Of a DNA stretch of 16,520 nt, positions 1 through 7,642 are shown piece after piece (position 1 is the first letter of the stretch; each line of letters begins with the position of its first letter). The stretch is from assembly GCA_035359995.1 (NCBI GenBank), contig DAORZT010000057.1:1-16520 (forward strand), in the 5' to 3' direction. The stretch is from JAKPCT01 sp029553165 (GTDB taxonomy: Bacteria; Bacillota; UBA4882; UBA8346). Both the position numbers and the translations under genes were made by a program. The notes below the pieces were generated by a model. It was not told the origin of the DNA. It saw only the letters and a program-made list of their open reading frames with translations, and made no database searches.

Positions 1-148
1 AGGAGGTACTCGTCTTTTCAAAGTTCATTTGATTTCAATACAGGAATGCTCCAATATTAAAAACTGTAAATCATAGAGTTATTATACATTGATAATTTAA
101 AATCCTTCCGAATCAATCGATGTTACTTCATAAATAACAACCAATATA

Positions 149-173
149 AAAAGGGGAGATTCAATCCCCCCTT
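149..173 (-). terminator. Rho-independent terminator after holA
   Basis: Read on the minus strand, a G-rich arm (AAGGGG) and a C-rich arm (CCCCTT) flank a short A/T-rich loop and lead into a run of T residues. The hairpin begins a few bases past the holA stop codon (TAG at 180-182), so it ends the comEA-comEC-holA transcription unit. Nothing coding was seen in 1-148. Confidence 0.8.
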
Positions 174-179
174 CTGATA

Positions 180-1169
180 CTAACTACAAATATCCACTAC
201 AGCTAACTCCAACTCCAACCGTGCTTCCCGCTGACCGGTTTTGATACGGTAATCCGCCATCAGCAACCGATTTAAGATTCGCTCCATCTCACTGATGGTA
301 AATTGGCCTGATTGAACATAACTTTTCTCAGCAACATAAGGATTGATCGCTAGTAACGAAGCCAAAGTACGGTGTGGTAAACCCTGACGTCTCCCTTCAA
401 TTGCAGCGGCAATATTGCGAAATTGTTTCGCTAAGGTTGCCAAAATACGCAGCTCCGGCTCCCCGGAATCAAGTAACTCAGTTAACTGTGGCAGTCCCAG
501 GCGTGGATTTTTAGCAGCAATCGCATCAATCAAGGCAAAAATATTCGGTTCCGGCTCTGCCGGAAGAAGGTCATTTAAGTCTGCATCAGTAATTTGACCA
601 CTGTCACCGGCAAACACACTCAGTTTTTGTAACTCAGTATTAATCCGCAATAAATCAGTCCCGAGCCTTTGCGCAATCAGTTTGACCTGCGTCGGGGCCA
701 GCTTTAATCCTGCAGTCTCTGCGAGTTGCTTGATCCAGGCCGGCGCTTCATTAGGCGCTATTTTGCCGCAATCCACTACGTTGACTCTTTTTTGCAACTC
801 TTGGTGAGTCTTTTTGCGACCATCAAGTTTCTGGCTGGCAATAAATAAGTAAACTCCATCAGCAAGTGTCTTGATCCCTTTAAGAAGGGCTTCATCCACC
901 CCCGACTTCGCATTATGAAATTCATCAATTAGAATAACCCGGTTCGCTCCAAAGAAAGAAGGGGTTTCCAAATGATTAATCAACTCTTCCGGTTCCAAAT
1001 CACCGGCATAAAGACGCAAAAAACTGAATTGGCGATCTTGTTCGTCCAACAATATGGTCAACGCTTTCTGGAGCAGTTCTTCCCGGAAAAACTTCTCCTC
1101 ACCCAGCAACAGATAAATCGGTAATAACCGTCTCTCTGCAACTTGCTTTAAAAAATCCGACCGCTTCAT
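180..1169 (-). CDS. holA: DNA polymerase III subunit delta (HolA)
   Basis: This is the delta subunit of the clamp-loader complex, which opens the beta sliding clamp and loads it on primed DNA. The 329 residues are close to the usual length of about 340. The N-terminus has the HolA signature YLLLGEEKFFREE (residues 19-31), in the position of a degenerate P-loop. IDEFHN lies further on, and the helical C-terminal collar domain includes the stretch ILATLAKQFRNI. The ATG start is supported by AAGGAG nine bases upstream. The gene lies 116 bp after comEC on the same strand, the usual Firmicutes order. That gap holds a TATACT hexamer that could give holA its own weak promoter. The rpsT gene that often follows is not in the 179 bases seen here. 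Confidence 0.95.
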   Translation of the reverse strand: MKRSDFLKQVAERRLLPIYLLLGEEKFFREELLQKALTILLDEQDRQFSFLRLYAGDLEPEELINHLETPSFFGANRVILIDEFHNAKSGVDEALLKGIKTLADGVYLFIASQKLDGRKKTHQELQKRVNVVDCGKIAPNEAPAWIKQLAETAGLKLAPTQVKLIAQRLGTDLLRINTELQKLSVFAGDSGQITDADLNDLLPAEPEPNIFALIDAIAAKNPRLGLPQLTELLDSGEPELRILATLAKQFRNIAAAIEGRRQGLPHRTLASLLAINPYVAEKSYVQSGQFTISEMERILNRLLMADYRIKTGQREARLELELAVVDICS

Positions 1170-1285
1170 CTAAAGGACTCCTTACAATCTTATACTTCTT
1201 CAATATTAATAAACCATATTTCTGAATTTATTATTACTCTTCCAAGCTGACCATTGAATCAAAGTATACTCAAATAAATATCTCT

Positions 1286-3622
1286 TCAATTAACTGTCAC
1301 TATCTCCAGACGATCTTGATAAACTTTGACTTTAATCGTACCATGCAAGTCGGTCCGATAAACCTTCGAACCAAGTGAATAGAGCCGGTTTAAAGACTTC
1401 TTCCCCGGATGTCCGTACCGGTTGTTAGAACCAGCTGAAATCATTGCTACTCTTGGTTTAACCTGTGAAATGAACCGTAAAGTTGATGAACTGTCACTTC
1501 CATGATGCCCCACTTTTAAGACCGTCGCTTTTAACAGATGGGGGTATTTTGTTACTAAGATCTCTTCTCCTTTTGCGCCAAGATCTCCTGTTAACAGGAT
1601 TGAATTTTTACCATATTGCAACTGTAAAACTAATGAATTATTATTCTCATCCAGTCTTTCCTCAAGATGAAAGACCCGTCCGCAAACCTTAGCACCTAAT
1701 CTGAATTTTTTGCCATTGGACACCGTAGTTTTAGTAAATTTTCTTGCTTTAATCGTTTCCAACAGTTTTTTGACTGTTACACTGTCAAAATCAATATTCT
1801 CTGGCAAATAAAACTGATTAGCGGAGATTTTGAGCAGGACCTCACCAAGTCCTCCCAAATGATCCTGATGCCCATGGGTACCAAAGACATAATCCAAGTG
1901 ATCAATACCCTCACGCCTTAAATATGGCAGAATCCTACGAAATCCTGCCCCATTATCGCCACCATCAACCAAAGCAGTATAGCCATCGGGCGTCCGCAGC
2001 AAGATCGCATCTCCCTGACCCACATCAAGCATCACAATCTCCACGCAGCGTTCCTGGTTATTGTAATATACCAACGACCAGATTAACAAATTAGCAATTA
2101 ATAATAACGTAATGCAGACTGTCCCAAAACGCCAATTGCGTTTACCGGTCAATAAATTGGGTTTCAACCGGTCAAGGACCAGTAACAGGATTAAATAATA
2201 GCTAATTACCCAAAGCAATGGCCAGCTTGGCATCCAAAACGCATTCCACTTCAGATTACCAAACAGATTCATAAATTTCCAAATAAAATGTAATGTTAAA
2301 TCAGTTCCTTTGAGAATTATTTTACCAACTGCCGGAATCCAAAGTCCTAACAACTCCCCTAATAATCCTGTAGAAACTGTTAAATTCGCCGGCAATACCA
2401 GGATCAAATTGTATAACGGCGCTAACCACGAAACTTGATTGAAGTAAACAATAAGCAACGGAATAATCATCAATTGAGCACTGATTGAAATCAATAATGC
2501 TTGCCATACCGCATTTAATATCCTCTTTTTCACCGGAAAATATTGCCGCATGACTGGAAATAACCAGACAACTCCCAATGTTGCTAATACCGAAAGTTGA
2601 AATCCCGCTGCAAATAAGTTATAAGGATTCAGAAACAAGATGATCAGTGCCGCCAAGCTCAACCGGTTTAAACCGCTATCTCCTGCACCCAATGACTTTG
2701 ATAACATATACAATACAAACATCAATCCCGCTCTGACAACGGGGGGTTCCAACCCGGTCATCAGCATATAGAAACCAACACATACTACAAGTGGCACAAT
2801 CCGGTACTTTTCAGGTATTTTTAATAGACGGAGCAGCAAAGTTAACCCAGCCACCACAAACCCAATATGCAACCCTGATACCGTTAGAAGATGAATTGTT
2901 CCCGTCCTGCGAAAGCGCTCAACCAAGTCCCCTTCTTCCCCTTCTTGGACTAAATCTTCGCCAAAGATCATCCCCTGCAGCAAAGAATAGTTTCGCGGTG
3001 TCAAAACACTCTTCCCAAAGACGCTCATTGCACTCCGCAAACGATAAGCGCTCCGTAAGAGCGGATTTAATTTTGAAGGAGTGTTTACTATCCTTATTGG
3101 ACTTCTGGTACTGATCCTGCCAACTAACTTTCGGGACTCATAGTAACCGGGATATCCGCAACTAAACTGGGCAATTTTAAATTTTCCGTTTACCGCAACA
3201 GTCTTCCCATACCACTCTGCCGGTACCGGAGCATTGCTATAAACAATAATTTTACTGCGCAAAACCTGATTGGGCCCAATAATTCGTAAGATAAAACGCG
3301 AACCGGACTCGTTTCGGACCGGTGGTTGAAGAATAACTCCGGTCACTGCGATATTTTGATCATTTAAACCCCGATAAGCATTCAACTGTCGTTGATAGTC
3401 TTCACGTTGTAATGAAAAACAAAAACCACTGCTAATAGCAAAAGCTATTAATAACAACCAATTGAGCATTGTCAAACGTTCGGAAAAATACGCAAAAACA
3501 CTCAAACCCGCTACCAGGATTAAGACCAACAGCCAGATTAATGCCGAAACCTTAAAAAATACCGCCCCTAAAATACCAACTGCTACTGCAAAGACCAGCA
3601 AACTGTTTCGAAATCGTTTCAT
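1286..3622 (-). CDS. comEC: DNA uptake channel protein ComEC
   Basis: ComEC is the polytopic membrane protein thought to carry single-stranded DNA across the membrane during natural transformation. The 778 residues have the full architecture. Hydrophobic segments and a DUF4131-type region lie at the N-terminus. A central Competence domain with many membrane spans follows (for example HLLTVSGLHIGF). The C-terminal metallo-beta-lactamase-like domain runs from about residue 527, with GQGDA, the metal-binding HGHQDH at 583-588, LTGDL near 677 and GHHGS near 705. All these motifs are intact, so the domain may be an active nuclease. The ATG overlaps the comEA stop in an ATGA, implying translational coupling. 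No frameshift was seen. The competence role is from the family; whether this organism is transformable cannot be told here. Confidence 0.96.
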   Translation of the reverse strand: MKRFRNSLLVFAVAVGILGAVFFKVSALIWLLVLILVAGLSVFAYFSERLTMLNWLLLIAFAISSGFCFSLQREDYQRQLNAYRGLNDQNIAVTGVILQPPVRNESGSRFILRIIGPNQVLRSKIIVYSNAPVPAEWYGKTVAVNGKFKIAQFSCGYPGYYESRKLVGRISTRSPIRIVNTPSKLNPLLRSAYRLRSAMSVFGKSVLTPRNYSLLQGMIFGEDLVQEGEEGDLVERFRRTGTIHLLTVSGLHIGFVVAGLTLLLRLLKIPEKYRIVPLVVCVGFYMLMTGLEPPVVRAGLMFVLYMLSKSLGAGDSGLNRLSLAALIILFLNPYNLFAAGFQLSVLATLGVVWLFPVMRQYFPVKKRILNAVWQALLISISAQLMIIPLLIVYFNQVSWLAPLYNLILVLPANLTVSTGLLGELLGLWIPAVGKIILKGTDLTLHFIWKFMNLFGNLKWNAFWMPSWPLLWVISYYLILLLVLDRLKPNLLTGKRNWRFGTVCITLLLIANLLIWSLVYYNNQERCVEIVMLDVGQGDAILLRTPDGYTALVDGGDNGAGFRRILPYLRREGIDHLDYVFGTHGHQDHLGGLGEVLLKISANQFYLPENIDFDSVTVKKLLETIKARKFTKTTVSNGKKFRLGAKVCGRVFHLEERLDENNNSLVLQLQYGKNSILLTGDLGAKGEEILVTKYPHLLKATVLKVGHHGSDSSSTLRFISQVKPRVAMISAGSNNRYGHPGKKSLNRLYSLGSKVYRTDLHGTIKVKVYQDRLEIVTVN

Positions 3623-4221
3623 TCAACGTAGAGGTAAGGGCGGAACTTCTCTAATTTATTAGCCCCAATCCCTGTCACTTTTATTAACTGCTCATAGCTG
3701 GTAAATTTACCGATTTGATTGCGATATTCAACAATAGCCTGGGCCAGGGACGGTCCAATTCCCGGAATTCGCTCCAACTGTTTAGCAGTTGCTGTATTTA
3801 AGTTCATTGTTCCAGTAAAGGGTGTACCGGATTTGGAATTTGTCCCCGAACTCCTTCGGGCACTTGCTCGTTTCCCGGTATTTAATTCTGGTACAATCTC
3901 TCCCTCTTTCGGAATATAGATCTGTTCACCATCCTCAACAAATTTTGCTAAATTAACCCGGTTAAGATCCGCTTCCGGCAATAATCCTCCGGCCTTCTCA
4001 ATTATCTCAAACACCCGCGAACCAGGCTTACTGCAGATCACTCCCGGTTTAACCACAGCGCCACAAACATGAACATAAATCTGCTCCGCAGCGGTAGTGG
4101 TAGTTGCGATCACTTCCTGACTGTACCGCGTTTGACCAATAAATAATACAGTCCCTCCAATGACCATCAAAAAAATGAGAATGACTATTACCAATCGTTC
4201 CCTCACACTCAAATCAAACAT
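3619..4221 (-). CDS. comEA: Competence DNA receptor ComEA
   Basis: ComEA is a membrane-anchored receptor that binds double-stranded DNA outside the cell and hands it to ComEC. From the chosen start the protein has 200 residues. There is one membrane anchor at about 10-29, an SLBB-type domain at about 47-104 (VHVCGAVVKPGV), and a low-complexity Ser/Thr/Lys linker. Two helix-hairpin-helix motifs follow at 139-200, with IPGIGPSLA and VTGIGANKL as DNA-backbone-binding hairpins. I chose the ATG at 4221 because GGGAGG ends seven bases before it. An in-frame TTG at 4236 would lie before that ribosome binding site and is unlikely. The last four bases overlap the comEC start. Confidence 0.95.
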   Translation of the reverse strand: MFDLSVRERLVIVILIFLMVIGGTVLFIGQTRYSQEVIATTTTAAEQIYVHVCGAVVKPGVICSKPGSRVFEIIEKAGGLLPEADLNRVNLAKFVEDGEQIYIPKEGEIVPELNTGKRASARRSSGTNSKSGTPFTGTMNLNTATAKQLERIPGIGPSLAQAIVEYRNQIGKFTSYEQLIKVTGIGANKLEKFRPYLYVE

Positions 4222-4286
4222 CACTCGTCCTCCCAAGATAAGAAGATCATAATAAAATGAATATTATTATTCCATATCTGTTATAT

Positions 4287-4333
4287 ATTTCCTGCTTGTC
4301 CCAAGATTTTTACATAAAAAACCATTTCCTGCT
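4287..4333. repeat. Paired 10-bp direct repeat upstream of comEA
   Basis: ATTTCCTGCT occurs at 4287-4296 and again at 4324-4333, 37 bp apart, in the A/T-rich region upstream of comEA. On the minus strand this reads AGCAGGAAAT. The spacing is near 3.5 helical turns. It could be a pair of regulator sites, but chance similarity cannot be excluded. No convincing -35/-10 pair for comEA was found in 4222-4380. Confidence 0.3.
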
Positions 4334-4386
4334 CATTAATAGGCCAGCCACTTAGTGTAGTTCCAACTGAAAAAGAGCACAAATAA

Positions 4387-4433
4387 AAAAGGGGTTGCTT
4401 CTACTTTAAAAAGTATCTTGCAACAGCCCTTTC
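4387..4433 (-). terminator. Terminator, copy 1 of a dispersed hairpin repeat
   Basis: On the minus strand this reads GGGCTGTTGC, a loop containing CTTTTTAAAG, then GCAACCCC and a run of six T. It lies about 35 bases past the stop codon of the secreted-protein gene at 4469-5386, so it acts as that gene's terminator. It shares most of its sequence with the hairpin at 10206-10253, including the TTGC arm, the ACTTTAAA core and TTGCAACAGC. Confidence 0.75.
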
Positions 4434-4468
4434 TGAATCTAAAGCTCAATCAATATCAAGCTCTTCTG

Positions 4469-5386
4469 TTAAAAACTCTGAACTTCAAACAACGGCGAAC
4501 GGGAAGCATAATCATACAAATCGGGTTTATCACTGTTAGCATATTGGGCACCATCAGTCAACATCAGCATCACATATTTAACGCTAGACAATTTCTTCCC
4601 CTTTTCAAAATTTATTTGAGCTTCAGTGAGAATAATTTGATTGTTTTTATTGTTGATGTAAAACCCTTCGCCATTATTTAATGAATTAAGTATTTCACCA
4701 CTGAATGCCGTCTTAAATAATCGCGATTCACCAATATAATTGCGTTTTTTGTCAAAAAAAACGATTAATCCATTAAAAGCCCGTGGTTCATTGACCAGAA
4801 AATCAATGGTAATTGTCTTATTCTCAATTCGGGCCGCTTTAATGGTCCCCATTTTTAAAGCCTGAAAATAATCTTTATCTACTTTACCCCGATAAGCTTC
4901 ATTATAAAGGTAGCTTTTGTTATTAGCATTATTGCTTCCCGGTTCAGCTACAGAAAATTGCTCCTCAATCACCTGGTCATCTTTAGTAGTGATCGTTACT
5001 TTATATTTGGTTGGCAATAAAGCGCTTTTCTCTGAAAGTTTTGTATTCACATAAATAATTCTGATAAAATCATTCTTAATATTCTTAGTTTGCTCTTTTA
5101 AGTTAATGACATATGAATTATCAAGCGAATCAGTAAATTTTACCTCTTTAATGGATTTAATATTTTTATTCAAGTTATTTATTGTAACATAAACATTTAA
5201 AAACAGCCGTGGCACACTCGAGTCTTCATCCAAGCCAAAATATGAAGGATGAAAACTGTTAACCAGATATTCAATTTTACTTATTTTAATATCAGTATTT
5301 GCAGCTACATTCGAACTCCAAACACTTAAGATTAAACATCCTAATAATATGTATAAACCAAATGCCATAAACTTTTTCGTCCGCAT
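4469..5386 (-). CDS. Secreted protein of unknown function
   Basis: I do not recognise a family. The 305-residue product begins with a clear signal peptide: MRTKK, then a hydrophobic core, with likely cleavage near VAA-NTD. A cysteine follows LLG inside the hydrophobic core, but hydrophobic residues continue after it, so a lipoprotein is unlikely. The mature part is rich in Lys, Asn and beta-type alternation, with stretches such as FLNVYVTINNL and KYKVTITTK. This suggests an extracellular beta-sandwich protein. The ATG start has GGGAG about nine bases upstream. It is followed by its own terminator (4387-4433) and preceded by 157 bases of A/T-rich DNA in which no clear promoter was seen. It is probably a single-gene unit. 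Confidence 0.8.
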   Translation of the reverse strand: MRTKKFMAFGLYILLGCLILSVWSSNVAANTDIKISKIEYLVNSFHPSYFGLDEDSSVPRLFLNVYVTINNLNKNIKSIKEVKFTDSLDNSYVINLKEQTKNIKNDFIRIIYVNTKLSEKSALLPTKYKVTITTKDDQVIEEQFSVAEPGSNNANNKSYLYNEAYRGKVDKDYFQALKMGTIKAARIENKTITIDFLVNEPRAFNGLIVFFDKKRNYIGESRLFKTAFSGEILNSLNNGEGFYINNKNNQIILTEAQINFEKGKKLSSVKYVMLMLTDGAQYANSDKPDLYDYASRSPLFEVQSF

Positions 5387-5543
5387 TATAAAGCTCCCTT
5401 CATTTTTAAATACTATAAATTATTCTCTAATATATTTTAAAATCCTTCCATTTTATAACTTAGTATGGTCTACTTTTGAAATCTTTCCATCAGTTGTTAA
5501 AAAATAAATTTCTATCGGAAACTTTAAATTTTAATTCTTAATT

Positions 5544-5765
5544 CTAAAAAACTTTGATTATTCCAGATTCATCAACCTTGCCTATTACTTTCTCCGTTCC
5601 ATCACTGCCAAGCCGAATCAAATAGACACCATTAGAATAAATAATATCACCGGAGTCAGTCAGATCAAAAGCCATAATCCCTTTCTTAATTGTAACCAGA
5701 TTCCCATCTGCATCAAGCCGGACTAACTCCCAATTACGCGGAATTATTCCGGGACCTCCATTCAT
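5544..5765 (-). pseudogene. Beta-propeller-like protein remnant (73 residues)
   Basis: The 73-residue reading frame contains two related strand-turn units, ELVRLDADGNL and LIRLGSDGTEKVI, separated by GDIIYSNG. This pattern resembles one to two blades of DUF5050/TolB-like propeller proteins, which normally have several blades, so this is much too short. A TAA lies directly before the ATG, and no ribosome binding site precedes it; the only GGAGGT is inside the frame. I read it as the 3' end of a once larger gene. A small expressed gene cannot be excluded. The flanking 5387-5543 region shows no other coding signal. Confidence 0.4.
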
Positions 5766-5849
5766 TTACATTCGAAACATTACTCAACAAACTGGAAAAA
5801 ATATCCTTTCAATAATGATTATTACCCTGATTACTGGTCTTATTTTCCG

Positions 5850-5878
5850 TTGCATCCTTTGACGAGAACCGTTATAAT
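5850..5878 (+). promoter_or_regulatory. Sigma-A-type promoter of the sdpR-sdpI operon
   Basis: TTGCAT at 5850-5855 and a perfect TATAAT at 5873-5878 are separated by 17 bases. They lie 67 bases before the sdpR start codon, and an inverted repeat follows just after the expected transcription start. Confidence 0.75.
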
Positions 5879-5888
5879 TTTAATTAGA

Positions 5889-5910
5889 TATTTAGACAAA
5901 CTTCTAAATA
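5889..5910. promoter_or_regulatory. Perfect inverted-repeat operator for the ArsR-type repressor
   Basis: TATTTAGA and TCTAAATA form perfect 8-bp arms around a 6-base spacer. The site begins 11 bases after the -10 box and ends 34 bases before the sdpR ATG. A/T-rich dyads of this kind overlapping the transcription start are typical autoregulatory sites of ArsR/SdpR repressors. The regulator assignment is inferred from position. Confidence 0.7.
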
Positions 5911-5944
5911 ATACTTCCTAAACTGTTTGAAAGAAGGCAAGCTG

Positions 5945-6214
5945 ATGAATGAAACCTTTAAAGCCCTTTCTGATAAGACCCGGCGTCAAATCTTAGAGTT
6001 ACTGAAAGAAAGCGACTTGACCGCCGGAGAGATTGCCGACAACTTTCAGATGAGCAAACCTTCGATCAGCCATCACTTAAATATCCTGAAACAGGCTGAA
6101 TTGATCATCGACGAAAAACGAGGTCAATATATCTATTATTCATTAAATACAACCGCATTTCAGGAGATCACCAAATGGTTATTTGATCTGAGGCAAAAAA
6201 AAGATAGGAGCTGA
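5945..6214 (+). CDS. sdpR: ArsR-family autorepressor, SdpR type
   Basis: This is a small winged-helix transcription repressor of 89 residues, the usual size for SdpR. The helix-turn-helix lies at about 26-51 (TAGEIADNFQMSKPSISHHL) and the wing at about 53-67 (DEKRGQYIYYSL). I see none of the cysteine metal-binding motifs of metal-sensing ArsR proteins, since the protein has no cysteine. The ATG at 5945 is preceded by AGAAGG; an upstream TTG at 5927 lacks a suitable binding site. It is followed after four bases by sdpI. In Bacillus subtilis SdpR represses sdpRI until SdpI sequesters it at the membrane. The same logic is likely here but is inferred. Confidence 0.88.
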   Translation: MNETFKALSDKTRRQILELLKESDLTAGEIADNFQMSKPSISHHLNILKQAELIIDEKRGQYIYYSLNTTAFQEITKWLFDLRQKKDRS

Positions 6215-6218
6215 TCAA

Positions 6219-6863
6219 GTGAAAAATTTATTAAAGATTATGTTTGGTTTAGTTATCCTGTCCCTAATTGGAACTCTGGTTCTTTATCCTTTGTTACCGC
6301 CTAAGGTACCTTCACACTGGAATTTCAACTGGGAGATCGATGGTTATTCCAATAAACCGTTTGTCTTTGTCATGGCAACATTACCACTGATCATCTATTT
6401 ACTACTGATTTTGGTACCAAAAATCGATCCGCGCCGTGATTCATACCAAAAACACCATAAAGCTTATAATGCATTTATTGCCGTTTTAATGTTGATGCTT
6501 ATTGTTGTTCACTGGCTTATAATCCTAACAGCATTAAATATCCCTGTCAATGCCCGTTTATTGTTCAGTTTGGCGATGGGTTCCCTCCTGATTGTGAGTG
6601 GTAACTATATGGGACAGATCCGCCAAAATTATACTTTTGGGATCAAAACACCGTGGACACTGGCAGATGAAACTGTCTGGAAGAAGACCCACCGCAAAGG
6701 AGGTTTGGCCTTTATTATCAGTGGTTTAGTTTTTATCTTAGGAGGGTTTGTTCCTAACAGTTATCCATTACTAATTGGGCTTACTTTCCTAATGTTGGCG
6801 ATTATTTACCTGACAATCTATTCCTACCTGGAATTTAAAAAAATAAAAAGTAAACCGGAATAA
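6219..6863 (+). CDS. sdpI: SdpI-family immunity/signal-transducing membrane protein
   Basis: The 214 residues form about six membrane spans (roughly 4-23, 48-67, 85-105, 112-128, 162-178 and 183-203). The N-terminal half is DUF1648-like, with KVPSHWNFNWEIDGY after the first span. The C-terminal half has the SdpI signature KTPWTL...VWKKTHR at about 143-159. Family members protect the cell from the SdpC peptide toxin and in B. subtilis also tether SdpR. The start is GTG with AGGAG eight bases upstream, and the gene is cotranscribed with sdpR. No sdpA, sdpB or sdpC toxin gene lies in the window, so this looks like a stand-alone immunity or envelope-stress pair. Confidence 0.9.
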   Translation: MKNLLKIMFGLVILSLIGTLVLYPLLPPKVPSHWNFNWEIDGYSNKPFVFVMATLPLIIYLLLILVPKIDPRRDSYQKHHKAYNAFIAVLMLMLIVVHWLIILTALNIPVNARLLFSLAMGSLLIVSGNYMGQIRQNYTFGIKTPWTLADETVWKKTHRKGGLAFIISGLVFILGGFVPNSYPLLIGLTFLMLAIIYLTIYSYLEFKKIKSKPE

Positions 6864-6864
6864 A

Positions 6865-6897
6865 AATAATCCCCCGATGAACAGGGGGTTATTTTTT
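6865..6897 (+). terminator. Rho-independent terminator after sdpI
   Basis: AATAA-T-CCCCC pairs with GGGGG-TTATT around a GATGAACA loop and is followed by a T run. It starts within two bases of the sdpI stop codon. Confidence 0.9.
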
Positions 6898-6946
6898 ATC
6901 TTGATCTTAAAAATTCCTTAGAACCATACCCCCCTAGACCAACCAA

Positions 6947-6968
6947 ATGAATGTGAATTCATATTCAT
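6947..6968. promoter_or_regulatory. 22-bp near-perfect palindrome upstream of the cupin gene
   Basis: ATGAAT and ATTCAT arms surround a GAATTC centre. Only one position pair of the 22-bp dyad does not match. It lies 90 bases upstream of the cupin start and about 50 bases upstream of a TATAAT at 7017-7022, which has no good -35 box. That is a suitable place for an activator or repressor site. No regulator in the window can be assigned to it. Confidence 0.45.
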
Positions 6969-7057
6969 CTGAATAACAAGTCATATCATTTAATCACATC
7001 TTTTTAAATTACAAAATATAATAAATACCATCAGCCTTAGAAAGGACCGAATAAACA

Positions 7058-7534
7058 ATGGATGAGATTAATCAAGGAAACCCAACCCCTTATTATTGGA
7101 ATCCCTATGTGTACAATCATCTTGAATATAGTTCATACCTTGAGCAATGGGATTATGGGACACAACCATTGGTTATCAATATTGAGGAAGCTACTGAACA
7201 AAATAACAATTTTCGGACCACTATCTGGACGGGAAATTACTTGCAGTTAACGTTGATGAGTATTAATGTTGGGGAAGATATTGGTTTAGAGATCCACCCT
7301 GATCACGACCAGTTCATACGGATTGAACAAGGTCAAGGGCTGGTCTTGATGGGTGACCGTCGCGACTATTTAGATTTTCAACGCTATGTTTATGACGATG
7401 ATGCAATCCTGATCCCGGCGGGCAAATGGCATAATTTAATCAATATCGGCAATGAACCCCTTAAATTGTACTCAATCTACGCCCCTCCCGAACACCCCTT
7501 TGGAACAATCCAAGTCCGTAAACCCAATAGATAA
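7058..7534 (+). CDS. Cupin-domain protein
   Basis: This 158-residue single-domain cupin has a beta-barrel fold with a probable metal site. Cupin motif 1 is recognisable at about 75-94 (LEIHPDHDQFIRIEQGQG, with His80, His83 and Glu90). Motif 2 is at about 119-129 (IPAGKWHNLIN, with His125). The first motif is altered from the classical HxH: the histidines are three residues apart. The remainder, with LYSIYAPPEHP, matches a common Firmicutes cupin group of unknown substrate. The ATG follows AAAGGA at eleven bases. It is a single gene with its own promoter region and terminator. It could be an enzyme such as an isomerase or dioxygenase, or a small-molecule binding protein; the sequence does not decide. 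Confidence 0.88.
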   Translation: MDEINQGNPTPYYWNPYVYNHLEYSSYLEQWDYGTQPLVINIEEATEQNNNFRTTIWTGNYLQLTLMSINVGEDIGLEIHPDHDQFIRIEQGQGLVLMGDRRDYLDFQRYVYDDDAILIPAGKWHNLINIGNEPLKLYSIYAPPEHPFGTIQVRKPNR

Positions 7535-7572
7535 ATGGCCTCGAAACTATACTACACTAAGTAGCAAATAAA

Positions 7573-7612
7573 AACGCAAGCCAACAAAGAACAAGGCTTG
7601 CGTTGCTTTTTA
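7573..7612. terminator. Bidirectional terminator between cupin and histidine kinase genes
   Basis: AACGCAAGCC pairs perfectly over ten bases with GGCTTGCGTT around a 12-base loop. A T run follows on the plus strand, and an A run precedes it, giving a T run on the minus strand. It lies between two convergent genes and can end both transcripts. Confidence 0.9.
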
Positions 7613-7642
7613 AGATTTAAATTATCAACCATCTATAAACAA

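Noticed and set aside
1..7. AGGAGGT at the window start as a ribosome binding site
   Set aside because: No ATG, GTG or TTG start with an open frame follows at a suitable distance on the plus strand.
4469..5386. Secreted protein as a lipoprotein
   Set aside because: The LLGC sequence lies in the middle of the hydrophobic core and is followed by more hydrophobic residues; a normal signal peptidase site near VAA fits better.
99..5449. Shared AAAATCCTTCC at 99 and 5439
   Set aside because: Eleven bases of A/T-rich sequence at two places without flanking similarity or common context; likely chance.
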